Shown in pieces: positions 46,390 to 61,304 of a stretch of DNA of 64,000 bases (the stretch's first letter is position 1; every line of letters begins with the position of its first letter). The stretch comes from Pseudidiomarina indica (lineage in GTDB: Bacteria > Pseudomonadota > Gammaproteobacteria > Enterobacterales > Alteromonadaceae), in contig NZ_FMXN01000002.1 in assembly GCF_900104245.1 (NCBI RefSeq), positions 62,001-126,000 of the forward strand, read 5' to 3'. A program made the position numbers and the translations under genes. The notes under the pieces were generated by a model. It was not told where the DNA came from and did no database searches. It saw only the letters and a program-made list of their open reading frames with translations.

Positions 46390-46509
46390 TTACCATAGTT
46401 GATTAGAAAGGAGGTCTCGCAACCATAAAATAAGAAGGTAAACGGGGCTGATTGCAGCAAAGAGCAAACATCCCAGAATCAGTAAGTTAAATGCAGTGAG
46501 CCCTAGCAT
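46390..46509 (-). CDS. Symporter small accessory peptide (39 aa)
   Basis: A single-helix membrane peptide: MLGLTAFNLLILGCLL, a helix to about residue 30, then a short charged tail (RDLLSNQLW). Its ATG lies inside the last codons of the symporter gene (overlap 7 bases), and AGGAG sits about 9 bases upstream within that gene. Very small proteins of this kind are known beside SSS-family symporters, where they are thought to be accessory subunits. Position, overlap, ribosome site and composition all support a real gene. A longer in-frame reading up to 46833 is out of frame with, and inside, the symporter. Confidence 0.8.
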   Translation of the reverse strand: MLGLTAFNLLILGCLLFAAISPVYLLILWLRDLLSNQLW

Positions 46510-47936
46510 CCGTCCGACTCCTGTAATTGCTGCCAACGAAAGCTGGTGGTCGACCACCGCAAGCCCAGCACACACACCAGCATCGACACCACACTGGAGG
46601 TGAGCGCTGCCACGTAAAAACCCACCACAAAGTAGCTGATTAACCCCAGCGTACTCCCGGCAATCATGGCAAGGGTGGCGGTGCGACCGCTCAGTTTCGG
46701 GTGATAAAGCCCCAACACAATGGGGAAAATAGTGCTGGCAACAAAGGCCCCGGTGAAATGCAGTAAGGCGGCCAACGTCGCAACCTGAGGTAAGCACAGC
46801 AGCCAGGTAAACACCCCTAAGCCAATCAGGCACAGGCGATTCCAGCGAATAAGCTGCTGATCGTTCGCTTCGGGATTAAAAAATTGGCAATAAATATCTC
46901 GGGTAATCAAATCGGAGGTAGCTGCCAACAGGGAATCAAGGCTAGAAGCCAGCGCTGAAAACACCACAACCAGCACAATCACGGCACCGACTTTGCCGAG
47001 CACTTGCGCCGTCACCATGGGCCCAATCATGTCCGCGCTGGGTGGGTAGATGCCGAGTTGCGGCGCCGCCAGCGCAATAAAGCCCGTGACGATAGGAATG
47101 GGTAACCACAGGAGCCCGCCAATAAGAAAGGCTTTAAACGCAATCCCCTTGCGGAAGGCCTGCGCACGGGACCACCACACATTGGAGTGAAAAATCTCCC
47201 CCAGCCCAAAGAAAATATTATTAAATAAAAACATCAAGGCAGCAGGAAACAGTAAATCCAATAACTTAGGGTGATTATCCGATAGGTTTTGATGGATGCT
47301 TGCTAAGGACACCTTATCGATTAAGAACCACGCTGTGACCACCACGCCAATGATAATGACTACGGTTTGAATAAAGTCCGTGGCAATCACCGCGCGCAGG
47401 CCACCGAACAAGGTGTAACCAACACAAATAAACAGAATCACCGACATGCCAATGTGATAATCCAGGCCGGTCAATGCTTGCAGCAAAATGCCACCCGCCA
47501 TGCCCAAACTGACCAACCACCCCAAGGCATAGATCAATGAAATCACAATAAACGGCCACCATGCTGCACGCCCAAACCGCAAGCGAATAAAGTCACCGGA
47601 GGTGTAGCCCATGGGCATCAGCTGTTTGATACGTGCCGCTAACGGGGCAAATAAAATTAAGCCAAGGGCGGCGAAGGAATACCCCACCATGCCCCAAATA
47701 CCCAACTGATAGGCCAGTTGCGGCGCGACTAAGGTGGTGTTACTGGTCACCCAAGTGGCCATGGCCGTTGCCATGGCTAACGCTAAGCCCACCTGCCTAC
47801 CAGCGAGGGCAAAGTCATCATGGGTTTGATTCTTGCGGCCTAAATACCAGCCATAAAAAATCCACAGAATCCCAAAGGCGATAATCAGGGCCACCCCAAG
47901 GGAGGTGGGCAATGCATAGCTGATGGGTTCACTCAT
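46503..47936 (-). CDS. Sodium:solute symporter (SSS family)
   Basis: A 477-residue transporter with about 13 hydrophobic segments. SSS-family features include YGWYLGRKNQTHDDFALAGRQVG near the N-terminus, ATWVTSNTTLVAP on helix 2, YTLFGGLRAVIATDFIQTVVI (about 180-200) and FSALASSLDSLLAATSDLITRDIY on the sodium-site helix. The substrate cannot be read from sequence; neighbours suggest an amino acid, ureido or amide compound. The ATG at 47936 overlaps the upstream FN3-like gene by 8 bases, with GGAG about 12 bases upstream. It is the presumed uptake step of the operon. Confidence 0.9.
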   Translation of the reverse strand: MSEPISYALPTSLGVALIIAFGILWIFYGWYLGRKNQTHDDFALAGRQVGLALAMATAMATWVTSNTTLVAPQLAYQLGIWGMVGYSFAALGLILFAPLAARIKQLMPMGYTSGDFIRLRFGRAAWWPFIVISLIYALGWLVSLGMAGGILLQALTGLDYHIGMSVILFICVGYTLFGGLRAVIATDFIQTVVIIIGVVVTAWFLIDKVSLASIHQNLSDNHPKLLDLLFPAALMFLFNNIFFGLGEIFHSNVWWSRAQAFRKGIAFKAFLIGGLLWLPIPIVTGFIALAAPQLGIYPPSADMIGPMVTAQVLGKVGAVIVLVVVFSALASSLDSLLAATSDLITRDIYCQFFNPEANDQQLIRWNRLCLIGLGVFTWLLCLPQVATLAALLHFTGAFVASTIFPIVLGLYHPKLSGRTATLAMIAGSTLGLISYFVVGFYVAALTSSVVSMLVCVLGLRWSTTSFRWQQLQESDGC

Positions 47937-48414
47937 AACGACTACGACTCCAATGACCTCGAACAATCATCACCACCAACAACCCAAACATGGCGCCCCC
48001 AAAACACAATAATCCAATCGCCAAGTTCAAGGGATAATGCTGCACCCTGACCATCACCACCGGCCCTACTTGGTTAGGTGCCGAGCCATCAACGCCCGCC
48101 TGAGCCAAACGGAAATAGTGTTGGCCGTTGGGAAAACCAGACAACGTCATCTGAGAAAAGTCAGCAAACCACGGGTATTGAGCAGTGACTTGAGTAAACT
48201 GGGGGTCGGTCGAATATTCCACCACCAAGGGAACGGTAGGAAGTGACTGTAATTGAAGGGTAAAGTATCCTTCGCGACTGATAGCTGGGGCGGTTAATAG
48301 CGGCAGTTCGGCGCGCACTGAGGGGGGTGCTTCATGCGCAGCGGGAGGGCGCGCGTGCAGCGTGATTAAAAATAGCAAAATAATCTGAACAATAAACCTT
48401 GCGCGGTTTGGCAC
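47929..48414 (-). CDS. Membrane-anchored FN3-like periplasmic protein
   Basis: A 161-residue protein with an N-terminal signal (FIVQIILLFLITLHARPPAA), one beta-rich domain of about 90 residues with fibronectin type III character (LVVEYSTDPQFTQVTAQYPWF and GQHYFRLAQAGVDG), and a C-terminal helix (LAIGLLCFGGAMFGLLVVMIV) followed by a basic tail. It starts with GTG, with GGAGGA upstream. It is the first gene of the symporter operon, overlapping it by 8 bases. A periplasmic binding or docking role beside the symporter is inferred; the family itself I do not recognise. Confidence 0.75.
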   Translation of the reverse strand: MPNRARFIVQIILLFLITLHARPPAAHEAPPSVRAELPLLTAPAISREGYFTLQLQSLPTVPLVVEYSTDPQFTQVTAQYPWFADFSQMTLSGFPNGQHYFRLAQAGVDGSAPNQVGPVVMVRVQHYPLNLAIGLLCFGGAMFGLLVVMIVRGHWSRSRYE

Positions 48415-48465
48415 AATTCCTCCCAGGCTGATTCGTTATTTAGGCTAACAAGTGAGGAAAAGCAT

Positions 48466-48485
48466 TGCAACTTCAGTTATGCTCC
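48466..48485 (+). promoter_or_regulatory. Promoter-region motif upstream of the folK-like gene
   Basis: TGCAACTTCAGTTATGCTCC differs by one base from the motif before mfd. Its TATGCT (48478-48483) would place the start near 48490, about 22 bases before the ATG. It lies in the 97-base divergent gap between the symporter operon and the pterin genes. Confidence 0.5.
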
Positions 48486-48511
48486 TTGCCATTGAATTGA
48501 AAAGGTTGGCT

Positions 48512-48907
48512 ATGAATTATCGTTATCTATGCACCATGGGCGCAAATATTGCCCCAGAGGCTAATTTTGCTGCAGCCAGAGAGCTGCTTTCACAATTCGG
48601 ACACGCCTATTATTCACGGGCGGTGTACACCCAACCGGTGGCCATGACCACCAACCACCAGTTCTTGAATGCACTCTTTATTTTTGTAACCGACTTAGAC
48701 CCAGTGTCGTTAAAAGAACAATTTAATACCATTGAACAGCGCCTAGGACGGGATCGTGATGACCCGTTAAGCGCCCAAAAAGATCGGCCCATGGATATTG
48801 ATATTTTAGGTGATTGCTGCTCATCCGAGGCATGGCAACAAGTGCCATCCTACCTGCAATGTGTCGTTCCCAACCTGCGTCCGATTGTCGAACAACTCAG
48901 CCATTAA
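48512..48907 (+). CDS. Short HPPK-like protein (pterin pyrophosphokinase family)
   Basis: A 131-residue relative of 6-hydroxymethyl-7,8-dihydropterin pyrophosphokinase (FolK). Matching elements: MGANIAPEANFAAARELL at the N-terminus, YSRAVYTQPVAM, NHQFLNALFIFVTDLDP, QRLGRDRDDP and the metal-binding RPMDIDIL with both Asp residues. True FolK is about 160 residues, so this is a short form, missing much of the C-terminus. AAGG stands 7 bases before the ATG at 48512; a start at 48452 is unlikely. Co-oriented with a FolM-like reductase, it probably works on pterins; whether it is the organism's main FolK is unclear. Confidence 0.75.
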   Translation: MNYRYLCTMGANIAPEANFAAARELLSQFGHAYYSRAVYTQPVAMTTNHQFLNALFIFVTDLDPVSLKEQFNTIEQRLGRDRDDPLSAQKDRPMDIDILGDCCSSEAWQQVPSYLQCVVPNLRPIVEQLSH

Positions 48908-48932
48908 CTCAGGAATTCAGCGAGGAAGCTTC

Positions 48933-49646
48933 ATGAACGCACGCACAAAAACTGCATTAATTACGGGGGCGGGTCGCCGTTTAGGCTTCGCTTTAGGTCA
49001 AGCGCTGCTCAATGAGGGGTATCAAGTGATTGCCCATTATCATTCATCGGCGACGGGAGTGGCCGAGTTAGTGGCACAGGGGGCCGTTGCCCTGCAAGCA
49101 GATTTGGCCGATTTAACCCAGGTGCGCCAGTTGATCCAACAAGTTCAGCAACTGGCTCCCCAACTCGACCTATTAATCAACAATGCCTCGTGCTTTTTTG
49201 ACAACGACAAAGTTGCCACAAGCGATGAACACTTGCAGGCCGTTTTTAGTGTGCACACCATGGCCCCTTACTTGCTGATGGAGCAGTTAACGCCCCAACT
49301 TACCCAAGCGCAGGGATGTGTGATTAATCTGACAGATATTTACGTGGAAAGCCCCAACCCACAGTACATTGCGTACTGTGCTGCCAAAGCAGGGTTGGCA
49401 AACTTAACCTTAAGTTTCGCCAAAAAATTAGCCCCGGCCGTGCGCGTTAACGCCATTCAGCCAGGGCCTATTCTGTTTCTACCAGAGCATGAATCCGATT
49501 ACCGGCAGCAAGTTTTAGCCGAAACCCCGTTGCAACTTGAAGGTGGCTTAGAGCCGGTGATTCAAGCCATGCGTTTATTACGCGACAACCCCTTTATCAC
49601 CGGCGAATCCATCAAAGTTGACGGCGGCAGAGCATTATTAATTTAA
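48933..49646 (+). CDS. folM: FolM-like short-chain reductase (dihydromonapterin reductase type)
   Basis: A 237-residue short-chain dehydrogenase. It has the NADP(H) motif [12 protein letters not shown] with the double Arg typical of FolM/PTR1 proteins, LINNASCFF, and the active-site segment NLTDIYVE followed by [11 protein letters not shown] (Tyr-x3-Lys). In place of the usual catalytic Ser the TD dipeptide occurs, as in E. coli FolM. FolM reduces dihydromonapterin and, less well, dihydrofolate. The ATG at 48933 follows GAGGAAG, 25 bases after the HPPK-like gene, supporting a pterin role. The gene overlaps acnA tail to tail by 4 bases. Confidence 0.82.
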   Translation: MNARTKTALITGAGRRLGFALGQALLNEGYQVIAHYHSSATGVAELVAQGAVALQADLADLTQVRQLIQQVQQLAPQLDLLINNASCFFDNDKVATSDEHLQAVFSVHTMAPYLLMEQLTPQLTQAQGCVINLTDIYVESPNPQYIAYCAAKAGLANLTLSFAKKLAPAVRVNAIQPGPILFLPEHESDYRQQVLAETPLQLEGGLEPVIQAMRLLRDNPFITGESIKVDGGRALLI

Positions 49647-52324
49647 CGCTCAATTAATTGCCGTAACACGTAGTGCAAAATGCCGCCACTACGGAAGTAG
49701 CTCAACTCATTTTGCGTGTCGATGCGGCATTTCACCTCAAACTCACGCATGCTGCCATCTGCTCGAAAAGCTTGCACTCGGAGCATTTGGCCTGGCTGCA
49801 GTTGGTCATTGATACCCACAATGTTGATTTGCTCGTCGCCCTTCAACCCATGAGTATGTGCGCCTTCGCCCGCAACAAATTGCAGCGGCAACACGCCCAT
49901 GCCAACCAAGTTCGAGCGGTGAATACGCTCAAAGCTCTCCGCCACCACTGCCTTCACGCCCAATAAGTTCGCGCCTTTGGCAGCCCAGTCACGGCTTGAA
50001 CCGGTCCCGTATTCCTTGCCCGCAAACACCACCAGTGGCGTGTTTGACTCTTGGTACAACATAGCCGCATCGTAAATCGACATCTCTTGCCCGGTCGGGA
50101 TATGGCGGGTATACCCCCCTTCCACCCCATCCAACATGAGGTTCTTAATACGAATATTGGCAAAGGTACCGCGCATCATCACTTCATGGTTACCACGGCG
50201 AGAACCGTAGGAGTTAAAGTCTGGCACCGCCACCCCATGGGATTGCAAGTATTGCCCCGCCGGGGAATCAGGCTTAATGGAACCAGCCGGTGAAATGTGG
50301 TCGGTGGTAATGGAATCTCCAAACACCGCCAGCACCCGCGCTTCGGTAATATCTTGCAACGCTGGCAACGGCTTCTCGATGTCCGCAAAATACGGTGGAT
50401 TCTTCACATAGGTTGAGGAATCGCTCCAATCGTAGGTTTTGCCATCGCCAACTGGAATGGAACGCCAATGTTCATCACCGCTAAATACTTCACTGTATTC
50501 TCTGCTGAACATGTCGCCGTCAACCCACTGCACGGCATCTGCAATTTCTTGACTGGTCGGCCAAATCTCATACAAGTACACGGGTTTGCCGTCAGCATCG
50601 TAGCCTAGCGGCTCCTTGCTTAAATCAACGCGCGTGGTGCCCGCTAAAGCAAACGCCACCACCAACGGCGGCGACGCCAACCAGTTGGCTTTCACTTCTT
50701 GGTGAATTCGGCCTTCAAAGTTACGGTTGCCCGATAACACCGAGCTGACCGTTAAATTCCCGTCACGAATGGCCGCACTAATGGGCGGTGGTAAAGGCCC
50801 TGAGTTCCCGATACAGGTGGTACAGCCGTAGCCAACCAAGTGGAAACCCAACTGCTCTAAGTAATCGGTGAGCCCTGCTTTGGCTAAATAGTCAGTCACC
50901 ACTTTCGAGCCGGGTGCCAATGAGGATTTTACCCATGGCTTCCGCTGTAAGCCGCGCTCGACCGCCTTCTTCGCCACTAACCCAGCCGCCATCATCACGC
51001 TGGGGTTCGAGGTGTTGGTACAGGAGGTAATGGCGGCAATCACCACATCACCGTGCCCCAAAGTGTAATCTTCACCTGGGACCGGCACTCGCACGTCTTT
51101 TTCAGCGGCTTGGCCAGAGGTTTCTAAGAACAGATCAAAGGCCGCACCAAGCTGCGGTAAGTTCACCCGATCTTGCGGACGTTTTGGTCCCGCCAAGGAC
51201 GCATTCACCGTGCTTAAATCCAGCTCTAATGAATCGGCAAACACTGGCTCCTGCCCCGCTTCACGCCACAACCCTTGCGCTTTCGCATAGGCTTCAGCCA
51301 AGGCCACGGTTTGCTCATCACGACCGGTAAGGCGCAAATAACGCATGGTTTCTTGGTCAATCGGGAAGAACCCACAAGTTGCGCCATATTCTGGCGACAT
51401 GTTGCCAATGGTCGCACGGTCGGCCAAGGGTAAGTGATCCAACCCGGGGCCATAAAACTCAACAAACTTCCCGACGACGCCATGCGCACGAAGCTGTTCG
51501 GTCACGGTTAATACCAAGTCGGTGGCCGTGACGCCTTCACGCAGCTTTCCAACCAAGCGGAAGCCGACCACTTCAGGAATTAACATGGACACCGGCTGCC
51601 CCAACATGGCGGCTTCTGCTTCAATACCGCCCACACCCCAACCGAGCACGCCCAAGCCGTTAATCATGGTGGTGTGTGAATCCGTGCCCACCAAGGTATC
51701 TGGCATGACATAGGTGCGATCGCCTTGCGGTTGGGTCCACGCCACTTTCGCCAAGTATTCCAAGTTAACCTGGTGACAAATACCGGTGCCAGGCGGAACC
51801 ACGCGGAAGTTTTCAAAGGCTCGCTGACCCCAACGTAAAAACTGGTAGCGTTCAAAGTTACGTTCCATTTCAATGCGCACGTTTTCTTCAAACGCATCGG
51901 GAGACGCGAATTTATCCACCATCACCGAGTGGTCAATCACCAAGTCGACGGCCGACAACGGATTAATTTGTTCTGGGTCATGACCGGCTTTCGCCACCGC
52001 ATCACGCATCGCAGCCAAGTCCACCACCGCAGGAACCCCGGTAAAGTCTTGCATCAACACCCGCGCCGGGCGATATTGAATTTCACGATTTTCAGGAGTT
52101 TTTCCTAACGACTTTGCGACCGCTTCAATATCTTGCACTGTCACCGTGGTGCCATCTTCGTGGCGCAACAGGTTTTCCAGCAGCACCTTCATTGACACCG
52201 GCAACTTACGGATATCAGCCACTCCAGCCAGCTGTTCAGCGGCTTTAGCGAGACTAAAGTAGTGATAGGTTTGCCCATTCACTTCGAGTGTACTCAAGGT
52301 TTTCAAACTATCATTACTCGACAT
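49643..52324 (-). CDS. acnA: Aconitate hydratase A
   Basis: Isomerises citrate to isocitrate using a [4Fe-4S] cluster. The 893 residues match E. coli AcnA (891). The cluster cysteines are in [13 protein letters not shown] and [40 protein letters not shown] and the C-terminal swivel-domain segment [18 protein letters not shown] are also present. I start at the ATG at 52324, directly behind AAGGAGTG; the open frame extends to 52480 but without a ribosome site. It is divergent from tesB. As a cluster enzyme it can double as an iron/oxidation-responsive RNA binder in relatives. Confidence 0.96.
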   Translation of the reverse strand: MSSNDSLKTLSTLEVNGQTYHYFSLAKAAEQLAGVADIRKLPVSMKVLLENLLRHEDGTTVTVQDIEAVAKSLGKTPENREIQYRPARVLMQDFTGVPAVVDLAAMRDAVAKAGHDPEQINPLSAVDLVIDHSVMVDKFASPDAFEENVRIEMERNFERYQFLRWGQRAFENFRVVPPGTGICHQVNLEYLAKVAWTQPQGDRTYVMPDTLVGTDSHTTMINGLGVLGWGVGGIEAEAAMLGQPVSMLIPEVVGFRLVGKLREGVTATDLVLTVTEQLRAHGVVGKFVEFYGPGLDHLPLADRATIGNMSPEYGATCGFFPIDQETMRYLRLTGRDEQTVALAEAYAKAQGLWREAGQEPVFADSLELDLSTVNASLAGPKRPQDRVNLPQLGAAFDLFLETSGQAAEKDVRVPVPGEDYTLGHGDVVIAAITSCTNTSNPSVMMAAGLVAKKAVERGLQRKPWVKSSLAPGSKVVTDYLAKAGLTDYLEQLGFHLVGYGCTTCIGNSGPLPPPISAAIRDGNLTVSSVLSGNRNFEGRIHQEVKANWLASPPLVVAFALAGTTRVDLSKEPLGYDADGKPVYLYEIWPTSQEIADAVQWVDGDMFSREYSEVFSGDEHWRSIPVGDGKTYDWSDSSTYVKNPPYFADIEKPLPALQDITEARVLAVFGDSITTDHISPAGSIKPDSPAGQYLQSHGVAVPDFNSYGSRRGNHEVMMRGTFANIRIKNLMLDGVEGGYTRHIPTGQEMSIYDAAMLYQESNTPLVVFAGKEYGTGSSRDWAAKGANLLGVKAVVAESFERIHRSNLVGMGVLPLQFVAGEGAHTHGLKGDEQINIVGINDQLQPGQMLRVQAFRADGSMREFEVKCRIDTQNELSYFRSGGILHYVLRQLIER

Positions 52325-52360
52325 AAAAACACTCCTTACGATAAAAATATCATGACTCTT

Positions 52361-52389
52361 ACTATGGATACTCCCTGCTGAAAGATCAA
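52361..52389 (-). promoter_or_regulatory. Candidate acnA promoter
   Basis: On the minus strand TTGATC (52389-52384) and CATAGT (52366-52361) are 17 bases apart, 4 of 6 matches each, giving a start about 30 bases before the acnA ATG. Confidence 0.4.
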
Positions 52390-52410
52390 CCGAATTCCCC
52401 AGTGAAAACC

Positions 52411-52438
52411 TTGTACCGAATTGGCGAGCCTTTATAAT
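52411..52438 (+). promoter_or_regulatory. sigma70 promoter for tesB
   Basis: TTGTAC (52411-52416) and a perfect TATAAT (52433-52438) are 16 bases apart. The start near 52445 gives a leader of about 36 bases. Confidence 0.65.
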
Positions 52439-52480
52439 GGAATGTTCATTGCTGTTAATTATCGAAACAAAGGAATACAC

Positions 52481-53350
52481 ATGAGTCAGGTGTTGGACGA
52501 TCTTCTCAATCTGCTAAAGCTAGAAACTATCGAGCAAGGGATTTACCGGGGTCAAAGTCAGGATCTTGGGTTTGGCGCGGTGTTTGGTGGGCAAGTGATT
52601 GGGCAAGCCTTATCTGCCGCCAAAGAAACCCTACCTGAAGATCGCAAAGTGCACTCCTTGCACACCTACTTTTTACGCCCCGGCGATGCGCACCAACCGA
52701 TTGTTTATGATGTGGAAGCCATTCGTGACGGCAAAAGTTACTCCACCCGCCGGGTGCAAGCCATCCAATTCGGCAAACCGATTTTCTACATGACCGCTTC
52801 GTTTAAAATTGACGAAGAAGGGTTTGAGCACCAAGATCAGATGCCCGACGTTCCGGGCCCGGAGGATCTGATTTCAGATATTGAAATTTATCGCCAGCAT
52901 GCCGAGTTGATCCCCGCGCATTTACGCCCCAAGTTTATTTGTGAAAAGCCCATCGAAATGCGCTTTGTCACTCCTTACAACCCGTTTAAACCCACGGTGG
53001 ATGCGCCACGGCGTTATGTTTGGTTGAAAGCCAATGGCCCCATGCCTGACGATTCACGGGTGCACAAATACCTGCTGGCCTACGCGTCGGACTTTAACTT
53101 TTTACCGACGGCGCTCCAGCCACATGGCTGTAGCTTCGCCCAACCCAACATGCAAATGGCCACCATTGACCATTCCATGTGGTTCCATAAAGAGTTTCGC
53201 ATGGACGACTGGTTGCTATACGCCATTGACAGCCCCATCGCCACCGATGCACGCGGCTTAGTCCGTGGACAAATCTTTAATCGCGAAGGCGTGTTGGTCG
53301 CATCAACCATGCAAGAAGGCGTGATTCGCGACCGTTCAAAGAAGAATTAA
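52481..53350 (+). CDS. tesB: Acyl-CoA thioesterase II
   Basis: Hydrolyses medium- and long-chain acyl-CoA. Its 289 residues form a double hot-dog protein, close to E. coli TesB (286). Visible elements: [45 protein letters not shown], and in the second half the Asp of TIDHSMWFH with the Gln-containing [16 protein letters not shown] end. The ATG at 52481 sits behind AAAGGAA; a start at 52421 precedes the promoter's own start point and is rejected. A strong terminator follows. Confidence 0.95.
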   Translation: MSQVLDDLLNLLKLETIEQGIYRGQSQDLGFGAVFGGQVIGQALSAAKETLPEDRKVHSLHTYFLRPGDAHQPIVYDVEAIRDGKSYSTRRVQAIQFGKPIFYMTASFKIDEEGFEHQDQMPDVPGPEDLISDIEIYRQHAELIPAHLRPKFICEKPIEMRFVTPYNPFKPTVDAPRRYVWLKANGPMPDDSRVHKYLLAYASDFNFLPTALQPHGCSFAQPNMQMATIDHSMWFHKEFRMDDWLLYAIDSPIATDARGLVRGQIFNREGVLVASTMQEGVIRDRSKKN

Positions 53351-53358
53351 GCCCATAA

Positions 53359-53395
53359 AAAAAGGTGCTGCCCTGGAAGGTGGGCAGCACCTTTT
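53359..53395. terminator. Bidirectional terminator between tesB and nupC
   Basis: AAAGGTGCTGCCC and GGGCAGCACCTTT form a 13-bp stem with an eight-base loop. A run of As lies on the left and Ts on the right, so it serves both convergent genes. Confidence 0.92.
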
Positions 53396-53427
53396 ACGTT
53401 CACACTTTACCTTCGGCTAGCGCTTGT

Positions 53428-54672
53428 TTAACCAAGCGATACGAAGAATCCCGCAATGGCTGCACTCATCAAGTTCGCGAGTGTGGCTGCGAGCAAAGCT
53501 TTCAGACCTAACCGGGCAATATCATGGCGACGGCTTGGTGCCATTCCGCCTAACCCGCCCAACAAGATAGCAATGGATGAAAAGTTTGCAAATCCACATA
53601 GTGCGAAGGTGATGATGACTTGGCTATGGTGGCTCAATTCACCTTGGAAGTTCACAAAGTCAAGGAAGGCAACAAACTCGTTAATCACCAGCTTTTGACC
53701 AATAAAGCTTCCCGCCAATTGCGCTTCTTCCCAATTCACCCCCACAATGTAAGCCACTGGCTGGAACAAGTAGCCAAACAATTGCTGCAAGGATAAATCC
53801 GGGTAGCCAAACCAGCCGCCCACCCAGCCAAACATGCCATTGATCAACGCAATTAACGCCACAAACGCAATCAGCATCGCACCCACGTTAATGGCCAGTT
53901 GCATCCCGCTGGATGCACCCGCAGCGGCTGCATCAATCACGTTCACCGAACGTTCTTCAACAATCACATCGGTGTTGCCGTCGGCCCCTTTGCCAGCAAT
54001 AATATCGTCAATATCTTCACGGGGCTTTTCGGTTTCAGGAATAATCATTTTGGCCATCAACAACCCGGCTGGGGCGGCCATAAAGCTTGCTGCGATTAAG
54101 TATTTCAGCTCAACGCCAACGCCCGCATAGCCGGCCAATACTGACCCTGAAACAGACGCCATACCACCCACCATGACGGCAAACAGCTCAGAACGGGTCA
54201 TGCTGGCAATAAACGGCCGCACCATCATGGGTGCTTCGGTTTGTCCCACAAAAATATTCGCCGCAGCAGACATGGATTCAGGACGGCTACTGCCAATAAT
54301 CTTGTGTAACGTGCCTCCTAAAATCCGAATCACCCATTTCATAATGCCCAAGTAATAAAGCACTGAAATGAGCGACGAGAAGAACACAATCACACTCAAC
54401 ACGTGAATGGCAAACACAAAGCCCGTGTTCTCTGAGGCTAAGCCGCCAAACATAAAATCAATGCCCGCATTGGTGAACCCAATGACTTTCGACACGCCAG
54501 AGGCCACCGAATACAACACGTCTTGTCCAAAGGGCACGTACAACACAAACGCCCCCAGCCCCACTTGAAACGCAAACGCCGCGCCCACAGTGCGCCAGCG
54601 GATTTGTTTACGATTGGTGGAACATAAATAGGCGATAAATAAAATGATGGCAATGCCGAGGAAACTATTCAT
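53428..54672 (-). CDS. nupC: NupC-family concentrative nucleoside transporter
   Basis: A 414-residue inner-membrane nucleoside:cation symporter. CNT-family features are [43 protein letters not shown] (substrate-site helices; read here in pieces), [12 protein letters not shown], and near the end [13 protein letters not shown] and [27 protein letters not shown] hydrophilic insert (about residues 215-245) joins the halves. It follows udk by 22 bases, so uptake and phosphorylation of uridine/cytidine form one salvage operon. Confidence 0.93.
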   Translation of the reverse strand: MNSFLGIAIILFIAYLCSTNRKQIRWRTVGAAFAFQVGLGAFVLYVPFGQDVLYSVASGVSKVIGFTNAGIDFMFGGLASENTGFVFAIHVLSVIVFFSSLISVLYYLGIMKWVIRILGGTLHKIIGSSRPESMSAAANIFVGQTEAPMMVRPFIASMTRSELFAVMVGGMASVSGSVLAGYAGVGVELKYLIAASFMAAPAGLLMAKMIIPETEKPREDIDDIIAGKGADGNTDVIVEERSVNVIDAAAAGASSGMQLAINVGAMLIAFVALIALINGMFGWVGGWFGYPDLSLQQLFGYLFQPVAYIVGVNWEEAQLAGSFIGQKLVINEFVAFLDFVNFQGELSHHSQVIITFALCGFANFSSIAILLGGLGGMAPSRRHDIARLGLKALLAATLANLMSAAIAGFFVSLG

Positions 54673-54694
54673 AGTGGAACCGTGTCACTTGTTA

Positions 54695-55327
54695 TTATTC
54701 TGCCAATAACTGGCGGATTTTAGATTTGATAAGGTCAATTGCGATTTCATTTTGGCCACCACGGGTGACAACCAAATCGGCAAACTGCTTCGAGGGTAAT
54801 ATAAATTCAAAAAAGGCAGGACGCACGGTTTCTTCATACTGCTCAGCAACCGATTGAATGGTTCGGCCTCGTTCTTCAACGTCCCGTAACATTCGGCGCA
54901 ACAAACACACATCCAATGGCGTGTCCATAAACACTGAAATATCAAACATGGTGCGCAGTTTCGGTTCCGTCAGCAACAAAATCCCTTCCACCATAATCAC
55001 TTTGCCGGGGTTCACCCGAATGGTGTCGCTTAAGCGCGTATGGGTTTTATAGCTGTACTGCGGCATTTCAACGGACTGACCTTGGCGTAACAGTTCCAAA
55101 TGGCGAACTAACAGGTCATGTTCAAAGGCCGACGGATGGTCATAGTTAGTCAGCTGACGCTGCTCAAAACTCAAATGGCTTTGGTCACGGTAATAAGAAT
55201 CCTCGGCGAGTATGGCAATTCCTTGCCCGCCTAATTCTGCAACTAACTCTTGATAGACTGTTGATGCAAATAGGCTTTTTCCTGAAGCCGATGCACCAGC
55301 AATAGCAATGATGGTTGTTTTTCCCAC
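54695..55327 (-). CDS. udk: Uridine kinase
   Basis: A 210-residue P-loop kinase phosphorylating uridine and cytidine. It has the Walker [12 protein letters not shown] (residues 11-21), [21 protein letters not shown], and the lid segment [24 protein letters not shown]. It begins with GTG, and only a weak AAAGAAA lies upstream. It is encoded before nupC, giving a transporter-kinase salvage unit, and is divergent from the M16 peptidase gene. Confidence 0.94.
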   Translation of the reverse strand: MGKTTIIAIAGASASGKSLFASTVYQELVAELGGQGIAILAEDSYYRDQSHLSFEQRQLTNYDHPSAFEHDLLVRHLELLRQGQSVEMPQYSYKTHTRLSDTIRVNPGKVIMVEGILLLTEPKLRTMFDISVFMDTPLDVCLLRRMLRDVEERGRTIQSVAEQYEETVRPAFFEFILPSKQFADLVVTRGGQNEIAIDLIKSKIRQLLAE

Positions 55328-55510
55328 GCGTGATTTCTTTCAGTTGTCCGATAACGGTGCGCAATTATCGTTGATTAAGCCCATAAATGGAAGTGCTGTC
55401 ACCAATAGCACAATCTTGTTACATATTTTTATCATCAAAAAGTGGGAGTCTGCACCAAGCTTAGGTAATATCAAAATAGATACCAAATTAAATGAAGAAG
55501 GATTCTTACC

Positions 55511-60365
<4,855 letters not shown>

Positions 60366-60373
<8 letters not shown>

Positions 60374-61304
60374 CCTCAGTTAAATCGCCAAAAACAGGGA
60401 TAGAAGCCACTTTAATCTGGTTCTTACCCTGCTTTTTGGCCTCATACATGGCTTTATCCGCCGCCCGTAGAATCAAGGATGCATCACGATGCAACATGGG
60501 GTCATAGCAATAGCAAATGCCCATGGATAAGGTGACGGGCCATTCATGGCGGGCAAAGGCTTTCACCAAGTTCTCACGAATCCGTTCCAGCACATGCATG
60601 GCATCGTCTAACTGCGCCCCGGTATGCAAGGTGGCGAATTCATCCCCGCCAATGCGCGCTACGAGATCATGAGAACGGCAACTGGCTTCAATCACATGTG
60701 CCACCTGCTGTAACACACGGTCGCCCACATCATGCCCCAGGTTGTCATTGACCTGTTTAAAATCATCTAAATCAATAAAGCAGACGGAGAAACAACGATC
60801 ATTGGCCTGCAATTCTTTAATGCAGCCTTCCAACGAACGCACAAAGGCACGGCGGTTGAGGAGTCCGGTCAGGTGATCGGTTTGAGCTAAGATTCGCTCG
60901 CGTTCCAGCTCTCGGCGGATTCTATCTTCCGTAACCCGGTAGCTGGTTGCATCACGCACAAAGGCAATGGCGTAATGCGCATTTTCAAAGACGACATGGC
61001 TGAGCATGATTTCAACGTACAGGGTGCTGCCATCTTTTCGTTGGCCAAAAAAGCGCAGCCCGCTGCCCATCGGTCGGCTTTCACCATCGGCAAAGAACGC
61101 CGCCACATGGTGACCATGCATTTCTCGCGCCGCTTCCGGCAATAAAATATTTAAGGGCTGGCCGATCATCTCTTTTGGCGAGTCATAACCAAACATATCC
61201 GCCAACATTTGGTTGACCAAAACCAAACGGTTATGACGATTGATGATTAATGCAGCGTCAGGAATAATCTCAATTAATTCAGCGACCGTTCGATCTGTTT
61301 TCAT
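60366..61304 (-). CDS. PAS-GGDEF diguanylate cyclase
   Basis: A 312-residue signalling protein making cyclic di-GMP. One PAS domain (about residues 5-125, with [29 protein letters not shown]) precedes a GGDEF domain with [12 protein letters not shown], the metal/substrate segment [13 protein letters not shown], and an intact [11 protein letters not shown] active-site loop near 220. The family's RxxD inhibitory site is not obvious ahead of GGDEF. No membrane segment, so it is cytoplasmic. Its start overlaps the small membrane-peptide gene upstream by 26 bases, implying co-translation with it. Confidence 0.93.

Noticed and set aside
46510-46833. N-terminal extension of the small membrane peptide gene to 147 residues
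   Set aside because: The extension is an out-of-frame reading inside the conserved symporter gene; only the part from 46509 has a ribosome site and membrane-peptide character.
55355-55380. CGATAA/TTATCG inverted repeat between udk and the M16 gene
   Set aside because: Six-base arms in AT-rich DNA are expected by chance and lack other support.
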